From CAWCTB01 sp963798275 (lineage in GTDB: Bacteria > Acidobacteriota > Terriglobia > Terriglobales > Acidobacteriaceae), in contig CAWCTB010000015.1 of assembly GCA_963798275.1 (NCBI GenBank), positions 62,001 through 126,000 on the forward strand: 64,000 bases of DNA, in the 5' to 3' direction. Numbering within the stretch: position 1 is the first letter of the stretch; every line of letters starts with the position of its first letter. Of this stretch, positions 1-7,747 are shown piece by piece. Position numbers and translations under genes: made by a program. Under the pieces are notes generated by a model that saw only the letters and a program-made list of their open reading frames with translations, did not search any database and was not told the origin of the DNA.

Positions 1-890
1 CTTCCGACATTCACCTCGCGTTCAAGCTCAAGATTGGGCGCGACGAAGCGTTGCGCCAGGCCTCGAAGATGGTGGCCTATGCGCGCTCGCTGTGCACCGA
101 CGTCGAGTTTTCTCCCGAAGACGCGACGCGTTCCGACGTTGGCTTTCTTTGCGATGTTCTGCAGGCGGCGGTGGACGCCGGCGCCACCACGCTGAACATT
201 CCTGACACCGTGGGCTACACCACCCCAACCGAGTACTACGAGCTGATTCGCACCATCCGGATGCGGGTGAAGGGAATCGAGAACGTTACCATCTCGGTTC
301 ACTGCCACAATGACCTCGGCTTGGCTGTAGCGAATTCGCTGGCCGGAGTGGAGGCGGGGGCGCGGCAGGTGGAATGCACGGTCAACGGCATCGGCGAGCG
401 TGCCGGTAATGCTTCGCTGGAAGAAGTGGCGATGGCGCTGCATGTGCGCGGCGATCGCTACGGTCTGACGACCGGCTTGAATCACCAGGAGATCTACGCG
501 GCGAGCCGGCTGCTGTGCAAGATCCTGGGCTTTGAGACGCAGCCCAACAAAGCCATCGTGGGGCGGAACGCTTTTGCGCACGAGGCGGGCATTCACCAGC
601 ACGGCGTGCTGAGCAATCCGCTATGCTACGAAATCATGACGCCGGAGACGGTGGGCATTCCGGCCGACCGCATCGTGCTGGGCAAGCATTCGGGTCGTCA
701 CGCGCTGGCCTACAAGTTCAAGGAAATGGGCCACGACCTGTCGAACGAAGAGATCAATTGCATCTACCAGGAGTTCATTCGCCTGGCCGATCGCAAGAAG
801 CACGTGTATGAACAGGACCTGCTGGCCATGTTGTTCGCTCAACGGGCAGGGATGGCAGAGAGTCAGACTGCCCAGGGGCTGAGGAGTTAA
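1..890 (+). CDS. leuA: 2-isopropylmalate synthase, 5'-partial, lacking the leucine-regulatory domain
   Basis: Condenses acetyl-CoA with 2-oxoisovalerate, the first committed step of leucine synthesis in the cytoplasm. The reading frame is open from base 3, so the start lies outside the window. The metal-binding HCHND motif, the GERAGN motif and the conserved HEAGIHQHGVL and GKHSGRHAL segments are all visible. The protein ends soon after the communication-domain sequence (RKKHVYEQDLL). leuB begins 7 bases after the stop, so there is no room for the usual C-terminal allosteric dimer domain of about 120 residues. It is therefore a short, HMGL-like form, and feedback inhibition by leucine may be absent (inference). 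Homocitrate or citramalate synthase would be alternatives by domain layout, but the leuBCD context favours LeuA. Confidence 0.9.
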   Translation, partial: SDIHLAFKLKIGRDEALRQASKMVAYARSLCTDVEFSPEDATRSDVGFLCDVLQAAVDAGATTLNIPDTVGYTTPTEYYELIRTIRMRVKGIENVTISVHCHNDLGLAVANSLAGVEAGARQVECTVNGIGERAGNASLEEVAMALHVRGDRYGLTTGLNHQEIYAASRLLCKILGFETQPNKAIVGRNAFAHEAGIHQHGVLSNPLCYEIMTPETVGIPADRIVLGKHSGRHALAYKFKEMGHDLSNEEINCIYQEFIRLADRKKHVYEQDLLAMLFAQRAGMAESQTAQGLRS

Positions 891-897
891 GGACAAC

Positions 898-2002
898 ATG
901 AAGTTGCGGGTGGTGGTATTGCCGGGCGACGGGATCGGCCCGGAGGTGACCAAACAGGCAGTGGCTGTGTTGCAGGCGGTATCGGACGTCTGCGGCTATG
1001 ATTTCCGGTTTGCGACGCACGCCATCGGGGGCAGTGCGATCGAACAGTTCGGAACGCCGCTGCCGGAACGGACCTTGTCGGCGTGTCTGGACTCCAATGC
1101 GGTGCTGCTGGGGGCGGTGGGCGACCGGAAATTCGACAATCTTACGGGAGAGAAGCGTCCTGAGGCGGGGCTGCTTGCCCTGCGGCAGGCGCTGGGCGGA
1201 TTCGCGAACCTGCGGCCGGTGAAGGCCTATGATGCAGTGCTGGACTGCTCGCCGCTGCGGGAGGACGTGATTCGCGGAGCGGACATTCTGATTGTGCGGG
1301 AGCTGCTGGGCGGCCTGTATTTCGGGCAGCCGCGCGCCATCGACGAAGCAGGCCATTCGGCGTACAACACTATGCGCTACCACGCCGATGAGATCGAGCG
1401 GGTGGCGCATATCGCATTTCAAGAGGCGCGGCGACGGCGCAAGCTGGTTACGTCGGTGGACAAGGCCAACGTGCTGGAGACGTCGCAACTGTGGCGGCGC
1501 ACGGTGACGGCGGTTGGCAAGCAGTATCCGGAAGTGAAGCTGGAGCACGCCTACGTGGACTCTTTCGCGATGCAGTTGATGCTGACGCCGACCCGCTATG
1601 ACGTGGTGCTGACAGAAAATCTGTTTGGCGACATCCTGTCGGACGAAGCGTCGGTCATCAGCGGATCGCTGGGGATGTTGGCTTCGGCCAGCATCGGCGG
1701 CAAAGTCGGATTGTATGAGCCGGTTCATGGTTCGGCTCCGGACATCGCGGGGCTGAGCCTGGCGAATCCGTTTGGAGCCATCCAGTCGGCTGGGATGCTG
1801 CTGCAATACTCGGCAGGGCTGCTGGATGAAGCCGGCAAGGTGATGCAGTCGGTGCAACGCGTGCTCTATCGCGGGCTGGTAAGCAAAGACCTGATCGGCC
1901 GCAAGAAGCGCCGTGCTTCGCCCGACCGATGCCATCGGGCAGACGGTGGTCGAGACCATGACCGACCTGCTGCAGATGCATATGTCGTACCATGCCGTCT
2001 GA
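898..2002 (+). CDS. leuB: 3-isopropylmalate dehydrogenase (C-terminal frameshift)
   Basis: Oxidises and decarboxylates 3-isopropylmalate with NAD+, the third step of leucine synthesis. The product starts MKLRVVVLPGDGIGPEV and carries family motifs such as LTENLFGDILSDEAS and the GSAPDIAG nucleotide-binding stretch. The frame that starts at 898 runs into foreign sequence after GRKKRRAS. The expected tail (TDAIGQTVVETMTDLL) is in the next frame and stops at 2000-2002, so one extra base is likely near 1920-1925. With the repair the protein has about 368 residues, normal for LeuB. leuC starts 7 bases later, and its ribosome site GAGGT lies at the end of this gene. The frameshift is probably a sequence error, because the remaining pathway genes are intact. 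Confidence 0.93.
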
Positions 2003-2009
2003 GGTAGGC

Positions 2010-3428
2010 ATGTCGAAGTCCAAAACGCTGTTTGAGAAGGTGTGGGATGCGCATGTCGTGCGGGAGCATCCCGGCGAGCCCACGCTGCTGTACATCGACC
2101 TGCACCTGGTCCACGAAGTAACTTCTCCCCAGGCTTTTGAAGGATTGCGGCTGGCGAATCGCCCGGTCCGCCGGCCTGACCTCACCTTCGCAACCATCGA
2201 TCACAACATACCTACGACGGCTGACGACCGCTTCATCATCAAGGACCAGATCGCGGCACAGCAGATCGCGACGCTGCGGCGCAATTGCGAGGCGGTAGGG
2301 ATTCCACTGTTCGATATAGGTTCAGGGCGGCAGGGCATTGTGCATGTGATCGGGCCTGAGCTGGGGCTGACCCAGCCGGGCATGACGGTGGTCTGCGGCG
2401 ACAGCCACACCAGCACGCACGGTGCGTTTGGCGCGCTGGCCTTCGGCATCGGCACGTCGGAAGTGGAGCATGTGCTGGCGACGCAGTGTGTGTCGCAGAA
2501 GAAGCCGCGCAGCATGCGAATCACGACTTCAGGGAAGCTTCCGCGGGGGACGTCGGCGAAGGATCTGATCCTGCACATCATTGGCAAGCTGGGCACCGAC
2601 GGCGGAACCGGACACGTCATCGAGTATGCCGGCGAAGTGATTCGCGGCTTCACCATGGAAGAGCGCATGACGCTGTGCAACATGAGCATTGAGTGCGGCG
2701 CTCGCGCTGGCATGGTGGCTCCGGACGAGACGACGTTCGCGTACATCGAGGGTCGGCCGTACGCGCCGAAGGGCAGTGCGTGGGCGGAAGCCATCAGCCA
2801 GTGGCGCAAGCTGACGACCGACGACGACGCGGCGTTCGATCGCGAGATGCACATCGACGGCTCGAAGCTGGAGCCGACGGTGACCTGGGGCACCAATCCG
2901 GGGATGTCGGTGGGCGTTACGGCAAGCGTTCCGCAACTCGACGAGGCGCGCAACGAGTCGGAGCGCCAGGCGATGATGGCCGCGCTGCAGTACATGGGGC
3001 TGAATCCCGGAACCAGGATCGAGGACATCACGCTCGACCGCGTGTTCATCGGCTCGTGCACCAATGGGCGGCTGGAAGACTTGCGCGCGGCGGCGGCTGT
3101 GCTCCACGGGCACAAAGTTCATTCCGATGTGACGGTGCTGGTGGTGCCCGGATCGGAAGCCGTGAAGCAGGCCGCGGAGCGGGAAGGGCTGGATCTCATT
3201 TTCATAGAGTCGGGTGCGCAGTGGCGCGAGCCGGGATGTTCGATGTGCCTGGGCATGAATCCGGATATTCTGGCGCCCAAGCAGCGTTGCGCCTCAACCA
3301 GCAATCGTAACTTCGAAGGGCGGCAGGGAAGAGAAGGCCGCACCCACCTGGTGAGTCCGGCGATGGCGGCGGCAGCGGCGGTGGCCGGCCGATTTGTCGA
3401 CGTGCGCGGCTGGCACTACAAAGGATAG
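2010..3428 (+). CDS. leuC: 3-isopropylmalate dehydratase, large subunit
   Basis: Large subunit of isopropylmalate isomerase, a [4Fe-4S] aconitase-family enzyme that works with LeuD. The ATG at 2010 is chosen because GAGGT precedes it and the protein then begins MSKSKTLFEKVWDAH, as in the family. An upstream ATG at 1992 overlaps leuB and adds unlikely residues. The three cluster cysteines are visible in VFIGSCTNGR and in GCSMCLGMNPD. The family motif VCGDSHTSTHGAFGA lies near residue 130. The length of 472 residues is typical. The gene is intact and leuD follows after 2 bases, so the two subunits are probably translationally coupled. Confidence 0.97.
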   Translation: MSKSKTLFEKVWDAHVVREHPGEPTLLYIDLHLVHEVTSPQAFEGLRLANRPVRRPDLTFATIDHNIPTTADDRFIIKDQIAAQQIATLRRNCEAVGIPLFDIGSGRQGIVHVIGPELGLTQPGMTVVCGDSHTSTHGAFGALAFGIGTSEVEHVLATQCVSQKKPRSMRITTSGKLPRGTSAKDLILHIIGKLGTDGGTGHVIEYAGEVIRGFTMEERMTLCNMSIECGARAGMVAPDETTFAYIEGRPYAPKGSAWAEAISQWRKLTTDDDAAFDREMHIDGSKLEPTVTWGTNPGMSVGVTASVPQLDEARNESERQAMMAALQYMGLNPGTRIEDITLDRVFIGSCTNGRLEDLRAAAAVLHGHKVHSDVTVLVVPGSEAVKQAAEREGLDLIFIESGAQWREPGCSMCLGMNPDILAPKQRCASTSNRNFEGRQGREGRTHLVSPAMAAAAAVAGRFVDVRGWHYKG

Positions 3429-3430
3429 CG

Positions 3431-4039
3431 ATGAAGCCGATTCGCAAACATACCGGCATTGTGGCGCCGCTGTACCGCGAGAACGTCGATACCGACCAGA
3501 TTATTCCCAAGCAGCACCTGAAGCGCATCGAGCGCACCGGCTTCGGCAAGTTCCTGTTCTCCGATTGGCGCTATCATCCCGATGGCCGCGATCGCGAAGA
3601 CTTCGTGCTGAACCAGGAACACTTTCGCGATGCCACTATTCTCGTGGCGGGCAAGAACTTCGGCTGCGGCTCCTCGCGCGAGCACGCGGCCTGGGCGTTG
3701 GCTGAGTTCGGATTTCGCGTGATCGTCGCGCCTTCGTACGCGGACATCTTTCGCATCAATGCCGGCAACAACGGATTGCTGCTGGTGGAACTGAGCGAAG
3801 AGTCGGTGCAGAGGATCGCAGAGCACGCTCACCATCACCGCCCGTACACGTTGACCGTCGATCTGGAAGAGCAGACGATCACCGACGAGTTCGGCTTGTC
3901 GGAAACGTTTGCGATCGACGAATTCCGCCGCCACCGGCTGCTGAACGGGTTGGACGAAATCGGCATGACCCTGGCGCACGAGGCGGACATTTCGCGCTTC
4001 GAGCAAGAGCATCGCGTGCATCTCGACCGTCAAACCTAA
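3431..4039 (+). CDS. leuD: 3-isopropylmalate dehydratase, small subunit
   Basis: Small (swivel-domain) subunit of isopropylmalate isomerase, partner of LeuC. The 202 residues match the normal length. Family motifs NVDTDQIIPKQHLK and FGCGSSREHAAWAL are both clear. It is the last gene of the visible leuABCD operon. The next gene starts about 130 bases further on, after a region with an inverted repeat but no clear T-rich terminator. The gene is intact. Confidence 0.97.
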   Translation: MKPIRKHTGIVAPLYRENVDTDQIIPKQHLKRIERTGFGKFLFSDWRYHPDGRDREDFVLNQEHFRDATILVAGKNFGCGSSREHAAWALAEFGFRVIVAPSYADIFRINAGNNGLLLVELSEESVQRIAEHAHHHRPYTLTVDLEEQTITDEFGLSETFAIDEFRRHRLLNGLDEIGMTLAHEADISRFEQEHRVHLDRQT

Positions 4040-4064
4040 GCGGCGCTGCATTCCCCAGAAATGT

Positions 4065-4095
4065 GTTGCAGGCCCATTAATGAGCTTTCTGCAAC
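4065..4095. promoter_or_regulatory. 7-bp inverted repeat between leuD and the DUF5996 gene
   Basis: GTTGCAG at 4065-4071 is the exact reverse complement of CTGCAAC at 4089-4095, with 17 bases between them. No T tract follows, so it is a poor terminator. It could be an operator for the gene downstream or chance. Confidence 0.25.
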
Positions 4096-4166
4096 CTCCG
4101 CAGATGCATCACATCCTTAGTAATGGCCAACTGTAGACTCAGCCGGCATTCCCGGCCAGCGCTGAA

Positions 4167-5098
4167 ATGGGGACATCCATGAAGGTGGAAGCGAGAACGT
4201 TAGACCAAGCCAGCGGTGCGAACCTGCCCGCGCTGCCCTACGACGAATGGAAAGATACCCAGATCACGCTGCACATGTGGATGCAGGTGATCGGCAAGAT
4301 CCAGCTCAGGCTTACGCCGCTGGTGAACCACTGGTGGAATGTAACCTTCCAACTTACCTCGCGAGGAATGGGCACTCCGGCGATGCACTACCCGGCGGCA
4401 CGCTGGAGATGCGCTTCGACTTCATCGACCACGACCTTGTTTTCACCACCAGCCAGGGCCAGACACGCAGGCTGCCACTGCGTCCGCAAACGGTTGCCGA
4501 TTTCTACCGTGAAGTGATGAGCACGCTCGCCGATCTTGGAGTGGAGGTGAAGATCTGGTCCATGCCAGTGGAAATACCCAATCCCACGCGATTCGAGCTG
4601 GACACGGTGCATGCCTCCTACGATCGCGAGGCGGTGGATCGCTTCTGGCACATCTTCTCGTGGGCCGATGCTGTGCTCAGAGAGTTCAGGGCGGGCTTCA
4701 TCGGCAAGTCCAGCCCGGTTCATTTCTTTTGGGGTAGTTTCGACCTGGCGGTAACGCGATTTTCGGGAAGGCGCGCTCCCGAGCGGCCCGGGGCTGACAG
4801 CATCACGCGCGAAGCCTACTCGCACGAAGTGAGCAGCGCCGGGCTCTGGCCGGGAGGAGGAGTGGTGAGCGGCCCGGCATTTTACGCTTACGCAGCGCCT
4901 GAGCCGGCAAGCTTCGCGGAACAGCCTATTCAGCCGGCGCAAGCTTTCTACCATCCTGAGCTGAAGGAATTTCTGCTGCTGTACGATGACGTGCGCAACG
5001 CGAAGTCTCCGCGACAGGCGCTTCTCGATTTTCTGCAAACCACATACGAAGCGGCCGCCAACCTGGCTGGCTGGGATCGAAAAGCGCTGGAGCGCTGA
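4167..5098 (+). CDS. DUF5996 family protein (one frameshift)
   Basis: Member of the DUF5996 family, which has no established biochemical role as far as I know. The first part begins at ATG 4167 (or 4179, MKVEARTL) and contains LPYDEWKDTQITLHMWMQ and LTPLVNHWWNVTFQLT, typical of the family N-terminus. The continuation, MRFDFIDHDL, then VEIPNPTRFELD and a long C-terminal part ending WDRKALER, lies in the +1 frame. The two join at about 4380-4395. The repaired protein has about 305 residues. No signal peptide or membrane segment is seen, so it is probably cytoplasmic. It stands alone between the leucine operon and a small zinc-finger gene. Confidence 0.8.
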
Positions 5099-5117
5099 AG
5101 GGAACAACCATGATATT

Positions 5118-5384
5118 ATGGCAAGCGAATGTACTCACCTGGACCAGATCAAGATCACGCATACTAAGAAGCATGTCTGTGAAGACTGTGTAAAGACGGG
5201 CGACACCTGGGTCCACCTGCGGCTTTGCCTGGAGTGCGGACACGTGGGCTGTTGCGACTCCTCGAAGAACAAACACGCGACCAAACACTTCCACGCCACC
5301 ACCCATCCGCTGATGCGCTCAATTGAGCCGGGCGAGAATTGGGTGTGGTGTTACGTGGACGAGATGTCTCCCGGCGAAGTATGA
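5118..5384 (+). CDS. Small UBP-type zinc finger protein
   Basis: An 88-residue protein that is almost entirely one UBP-type (ubiquitin-hydrolase-type) zinc finger. It starts MASECTHLDQIKI and shows the spaced ligands CEDC, CLECGHVGCC, HATKHFHATTHP and a final WCYVDE. In eukaryotes this fold binds the free C-terminus of ubiquitin. Stand-alone bacterial versions exist, but their ligand is unknown to me. The ATG at 5118 is 19 bases past the previous stop. The gene may be cotranscribed with the DUF5996 gene. No catalytic domain is attached. Confidence 0.82.
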   Translation: MASECTHLDQIKITHTKKHVCEDCVKTGDTWVHLRLCLECGHVGCCDSSKNKHATKHFHATTHPLMRSIEPGENWVWCYVDEMSPGEV

Positions 5385-5742
5385 GCCGGCGCATTTCCAT
5401 CAGGCTGGGCGGGAAGGGTGCGGCGCTTGCTAGAATGGAGTTGCCGTAGCGGTTGACCGGAGCGGTGGCCGGCAGAGCTGCGTGAGACGTCCAACTCCAG
5501 TTGGCGCTTTCTGCGACCGGTGCCCGATCGACAAGTGTGCTTCTCCGTGTGGCCCTGTAGCTCAGATAGATGGATAGATAGAGCAGCGGTTTCCTAGAGC
5601 AACTTTCCACTGGGCACACTCGTGGTATCAATACTTACAGACCGAATACGTCATCCGAGTCGGGATGAACTGCGCTCAATCGGCAATTAATGGGCAACGT
5701 CTCTATTATTGATGAGGGATAAGGCGCGGTGACGGACAGAAG
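5385..5742. other. Intergenic region with tRNA remnant, no gene
   Basis: No convincing coding sequence is present. It contains the half tRNA-Arg copy described separately and sequence resembling nothing I recognise. It ends at the terminator of the minus-strand PEP-CTERM gene. Confidence 0.5.
5551..5596 (+). pseudogene. 5'-half copy of tRNA-Arg with an enlarged D-loop
   Basis: From GGCCCTGTAGCTCAG to GCGGTTTCCTA the sequence repeats the 5' half of the intact tRNA-Arg at 6933, including the start of the anticodon loop. The D-loop holds 8 extra bases in an AGAT-like duplication. The match ends inside the anticodon loop. No T-arm or 3' acceptor strand follows, so it cannot make a tRNA. It and the intact tRNA form direct repeats about 1.4 kb apart on either side of the PEP-CTERM gene. 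This is probably a recombination or integration scar. Confidence 0.75.
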
Positions 5743-5768
5743 AAAAAGCCAGGGATCAACTCCCCGGC
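5741..5768 (-). terminator. Rho-independent terminator of the PEP-CTERM gene
   Basis: On the minus strand GCCGGGGA-GTTGA-TCCCTGGC forms an 8-bp stem with one G-T pair and is followed by TTTTTC. It lies 27 bases past the stop of the minus-strand gene at 5795. Confidence 0.8.
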
Positions 5769-5794
5769 CTTCTAGGATCCAATAGTCAATGCAA

Positions 5795-6571
5795 TCACAG
5801 GTTGATCTTGCGACTAAATACGCCAACGGCTCCGACCAGACCGGTGCCGAGAAGAGCCAGCGTTCCAGGCTCTGGAACCGGGCCGCTCGGCACGTGCACA
5901 ATCGCAACGACATTTTGGTCCATGAAGGTCTGAACGATCTGGGCGTTCGGGTTCGTGAACAGATCGATGATGGATTGCCCATTTCCGACGTTGAGGGAGG
6001 TTACTCCGTTGAAGATCGGGTTCGGGCTTGTAATCGGAAAGTTGCTGAAGCCGTTGTATGTGGGCGCAAGGGCGAGGCCGTAGTTAGTGAGAAACGTGTT
6101 CCACCCGGCAGCCTCGACCACGGGGTTCGGCCCCACTCCTCCGACAAGGTACACACCGCCGCCATTGTTGGCGAAATTAATCAGCGAGTTGTTGTTTACA
6201 AAGGTAATGCTGGGATACTGTTCCGCGACAAAGACCGCGTCGAAACCGCTTAATGACATGGCGTAATTGCTGGTAACGGTCACATTGTAGCCAGCTGAGC
6301 CCAAGGCAGTCAGAACGTTCGGGGCATAATTGCGGCTGCCGTCTCCGGGAGTCGCTTCAAAGAGCAGCAGGTTCTTTGTGGCATGACCGGACGTGAGAAA
6401 AGTTGCGACGTTCACTGCAAAGGTGGTTTCATTCGGACCTGCGAGAAAGCTGCCGAATGTATTGACGTCGTCACCGACAACGATATCTGCCTTTACAACC
6501 ACTGAGAAGCTCGCCAGAATCACGATTGTGAACAGGGCGACAAGACCGCGCTTTGCTACCAGATACGGCAT
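5795..6571 (-). CDS. PEP-CTERM sorting domain secreted protein
   Basis: Exported protein with an N-terminal signal segment (about residues 8-28, rich in A, L, V and I) and a C-terminal PEP-CTERM signal. The latter is VPEPGTLALLGTGL, a short membrane helix and a basic end (FSRKINL). Such tails are cut by an exosortase, which is not encoded in this window. The middle contains glycine/asparagine-rich stretches and a segment (ITFVNNNSLINFANNGG, then VYLVGG) that looks like a Rossmann-type strand-loop, but I cannot assign a function. The ATG at 6571 is chosen because AGGAGGA lies 8-14 bases upstream. The length is 258 residues. The gene is transcribed alone and ends at a strong terminator. Confidence 0.85.
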   Translation of the reverse strand: MPYLVAKRGLVALFTIVILASFSVVVKADIVVGDDVNTFGSFLAGPNETTFAVNVATFLTSGHATKNLLLFEATPGDGSRNYAPNVLTALGSAGYNVTVTSNYAMSLSGFDAVFVAEQYPSITFVNNNSLINFANNGGGVYLVGGVGPNPVVEAAGWNTFLTNYGLALAPTYNGFSNFPITSPNPIFNGVTSLNVGNGQSIIDLFTNPNAQIVQTFMDQNVVAIVHVPSGPVPEPGTLALLGTGLVGAVGVFSRKINL

Positions 6572-6932
6572 ATTCTCTGTCCTCCTTTTATCACATCTCT
6601 GCCAACATTCCATTTTGCCCCAATGGCGGTAATGATACTTCCATTCCGCGTGGTGGCCAACTTAATTCTTGTTTCAAGTGAGGGAAGGTGCCCCAGCCAA
6701 GTCAACCCTAACTTCGGTGCTCCGTACTACGGTAAGGTAGGGCGGGACATTTTTCCAGAATCTCCGTTTTACCTCCGAACGGAACTAAACCACATGGCCG
6801 CCGAGAGAGCTCTGCGCATAATTAGTTTCATTGGCCGGGCGCGCGGTTGAGCAACGATTGGGCAACAGAAAACGAACCCTTCACAAATCACGGCTGCTGT
6901 AAACTAAAGCAGTCTCACCTGTTACGACGAGT
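6572..6932. other. Intergenic region, upstream of the PEP-CTERM gene and of tRNA-Arg
   Basis: About 360 bases without a supported gene. It must hold the minus-strand promoter of the PEP-CTERM gene (ribosome site AGGAGGA just before 6571) and the promoter of tRNA-Arg. I searched for a sigma-54 type GG-N10-GC element on the minus strand and did not find one. Confidence 0.5.
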
Positions 6933-7009
6933 GGCCCTGTAGCTCAGATGGATAGAGCAGCGGTTTCCTAAACCGTTGGTCGGCAGTTCGACTCTGCCCA
7001 GGGCCCCCA
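6933..7009 (+). tRNA. tRNA-Arg (anticodon CCU)
   Basis: A full cloverleaf can be drawn. The acceptor GGCCCTG pairs with CAGGGCC, the D-arm is GCTC/GAGC, the anticodon arm is GCGGT-TTCCTAA-ACCGT with anticodon CCT, and the T-arm is GGCAG-TTCGACT-CTGCC. CCA is encoded at 7007-7009. The discriminator base reads C, which is unusual for tRNA-Arg (normally A or G) and could be a base error. A decayed integrase lies just downstream. Confidence 0.93.
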
Positions 7010-7071
7010 TTTTCAATCACTTGCGGACATGTACCAGAAATGATGTAGGCAATTGCAGGCATAACGCCACA

Positions 7072-7470
7072 TCATTGCACAGAACCCAGCACGTCGGCTT
7101 CATCAAGTTCAACCATCCGCGCCACACTCTCGGGTATCTCCATCATGTAAACGTCGCCTATGTTTCGATGGAGGCGTGTCCCATGTGCGCCTGCACATCT
7201 TTCATCGTTCCGTGTTTCTGGTTGCGCGTGGTGCATGACCGGCGCAGCACTTGAAACGTCACCGGAACCGTAATGCCGAGTGCCTTAGCAATAGGCTGAA
7301 TTCGTTTCTGTAGAAACGAGCCGACCCACAGCGGCCGCCCGCCGCGACCGGGAAACACAAGAACACCAGGCGACGTGTCCGAGGATTCTAACCGCCACTT
7401 CTCAAAGAGGCGCTGCGTCTGCGGTCCGAGCTTGATTCGCCGGAAGCTGTGGTAGTGGTGCAGTTGCGCG
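7072..7470 (-). pseudogene. Tyrosine recombinase (integrase) C-terminal remnant
   Basis: The minus strand encodes IKLGPQTQRLFEKW, then VLVFPGRGGRPLWVGSFLQ, then FQVLRRSCTTRNQ, then MKDVQAHMGHASIE, the catalytic half of a phage-type integrase. The frame meets TAG at 7158-7160. A one-base shift just before it restores GDVYMMEIPESVARMVELDE, which includes the expected nucleophile tyrosine and runs to TGA at 7072. The N-terminal half is missing or unrecognisable above about 7470. The gene end is 63 bases from the 3' end of tRNA-Arg, the usual place for an integrase of a tRNA-targeting element. It is a relic, because no other element genes remain. Confidence 0.75.
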
Positions 7471-7747
7471 ACTCCGTGCCGCCCGACGCCTTGCGATGAG
7501 TGCCGACCCGAGTCACAGCGCCAAGGGTTCAGGAATTTCACATGTGCTGGACTGATGGTTGGATTCGTTCGCGCAGCAGGGTTCCCCGGCGAACTGATTT
7601 CGCGCAGCGCGCAGTCCAGGTGAGCCGCGGACTGTGTTTGTGGGGGCGGAAGATTCCATTTGCATTGCGAGCTGGTTAGCGAGAGAATTTGCGGCACTTG
7701 AGCCCGGTCCGGGGGCTGCGCAGCTCGGGGTCGGCTCATGGTTCACT

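Noticed and set aside
775..1959. Long minus-strand open frame opposite leuB
   Set aside because: Low-quality residue pattern, no family match, and opposite to a clear leuB. It is a shadow of high GC codon use.
5551..5640. A second functional tRNA-Arg
   Set aside because: The copy stops in the anticodon loop and lacks T-arm and 3' acceptor strand.
6572..6700. Sigma-54 promoter for the PEP-CTERM gene
   Set aside because: No GG-N10-GC pair at proper spacing was found on the minus strand.
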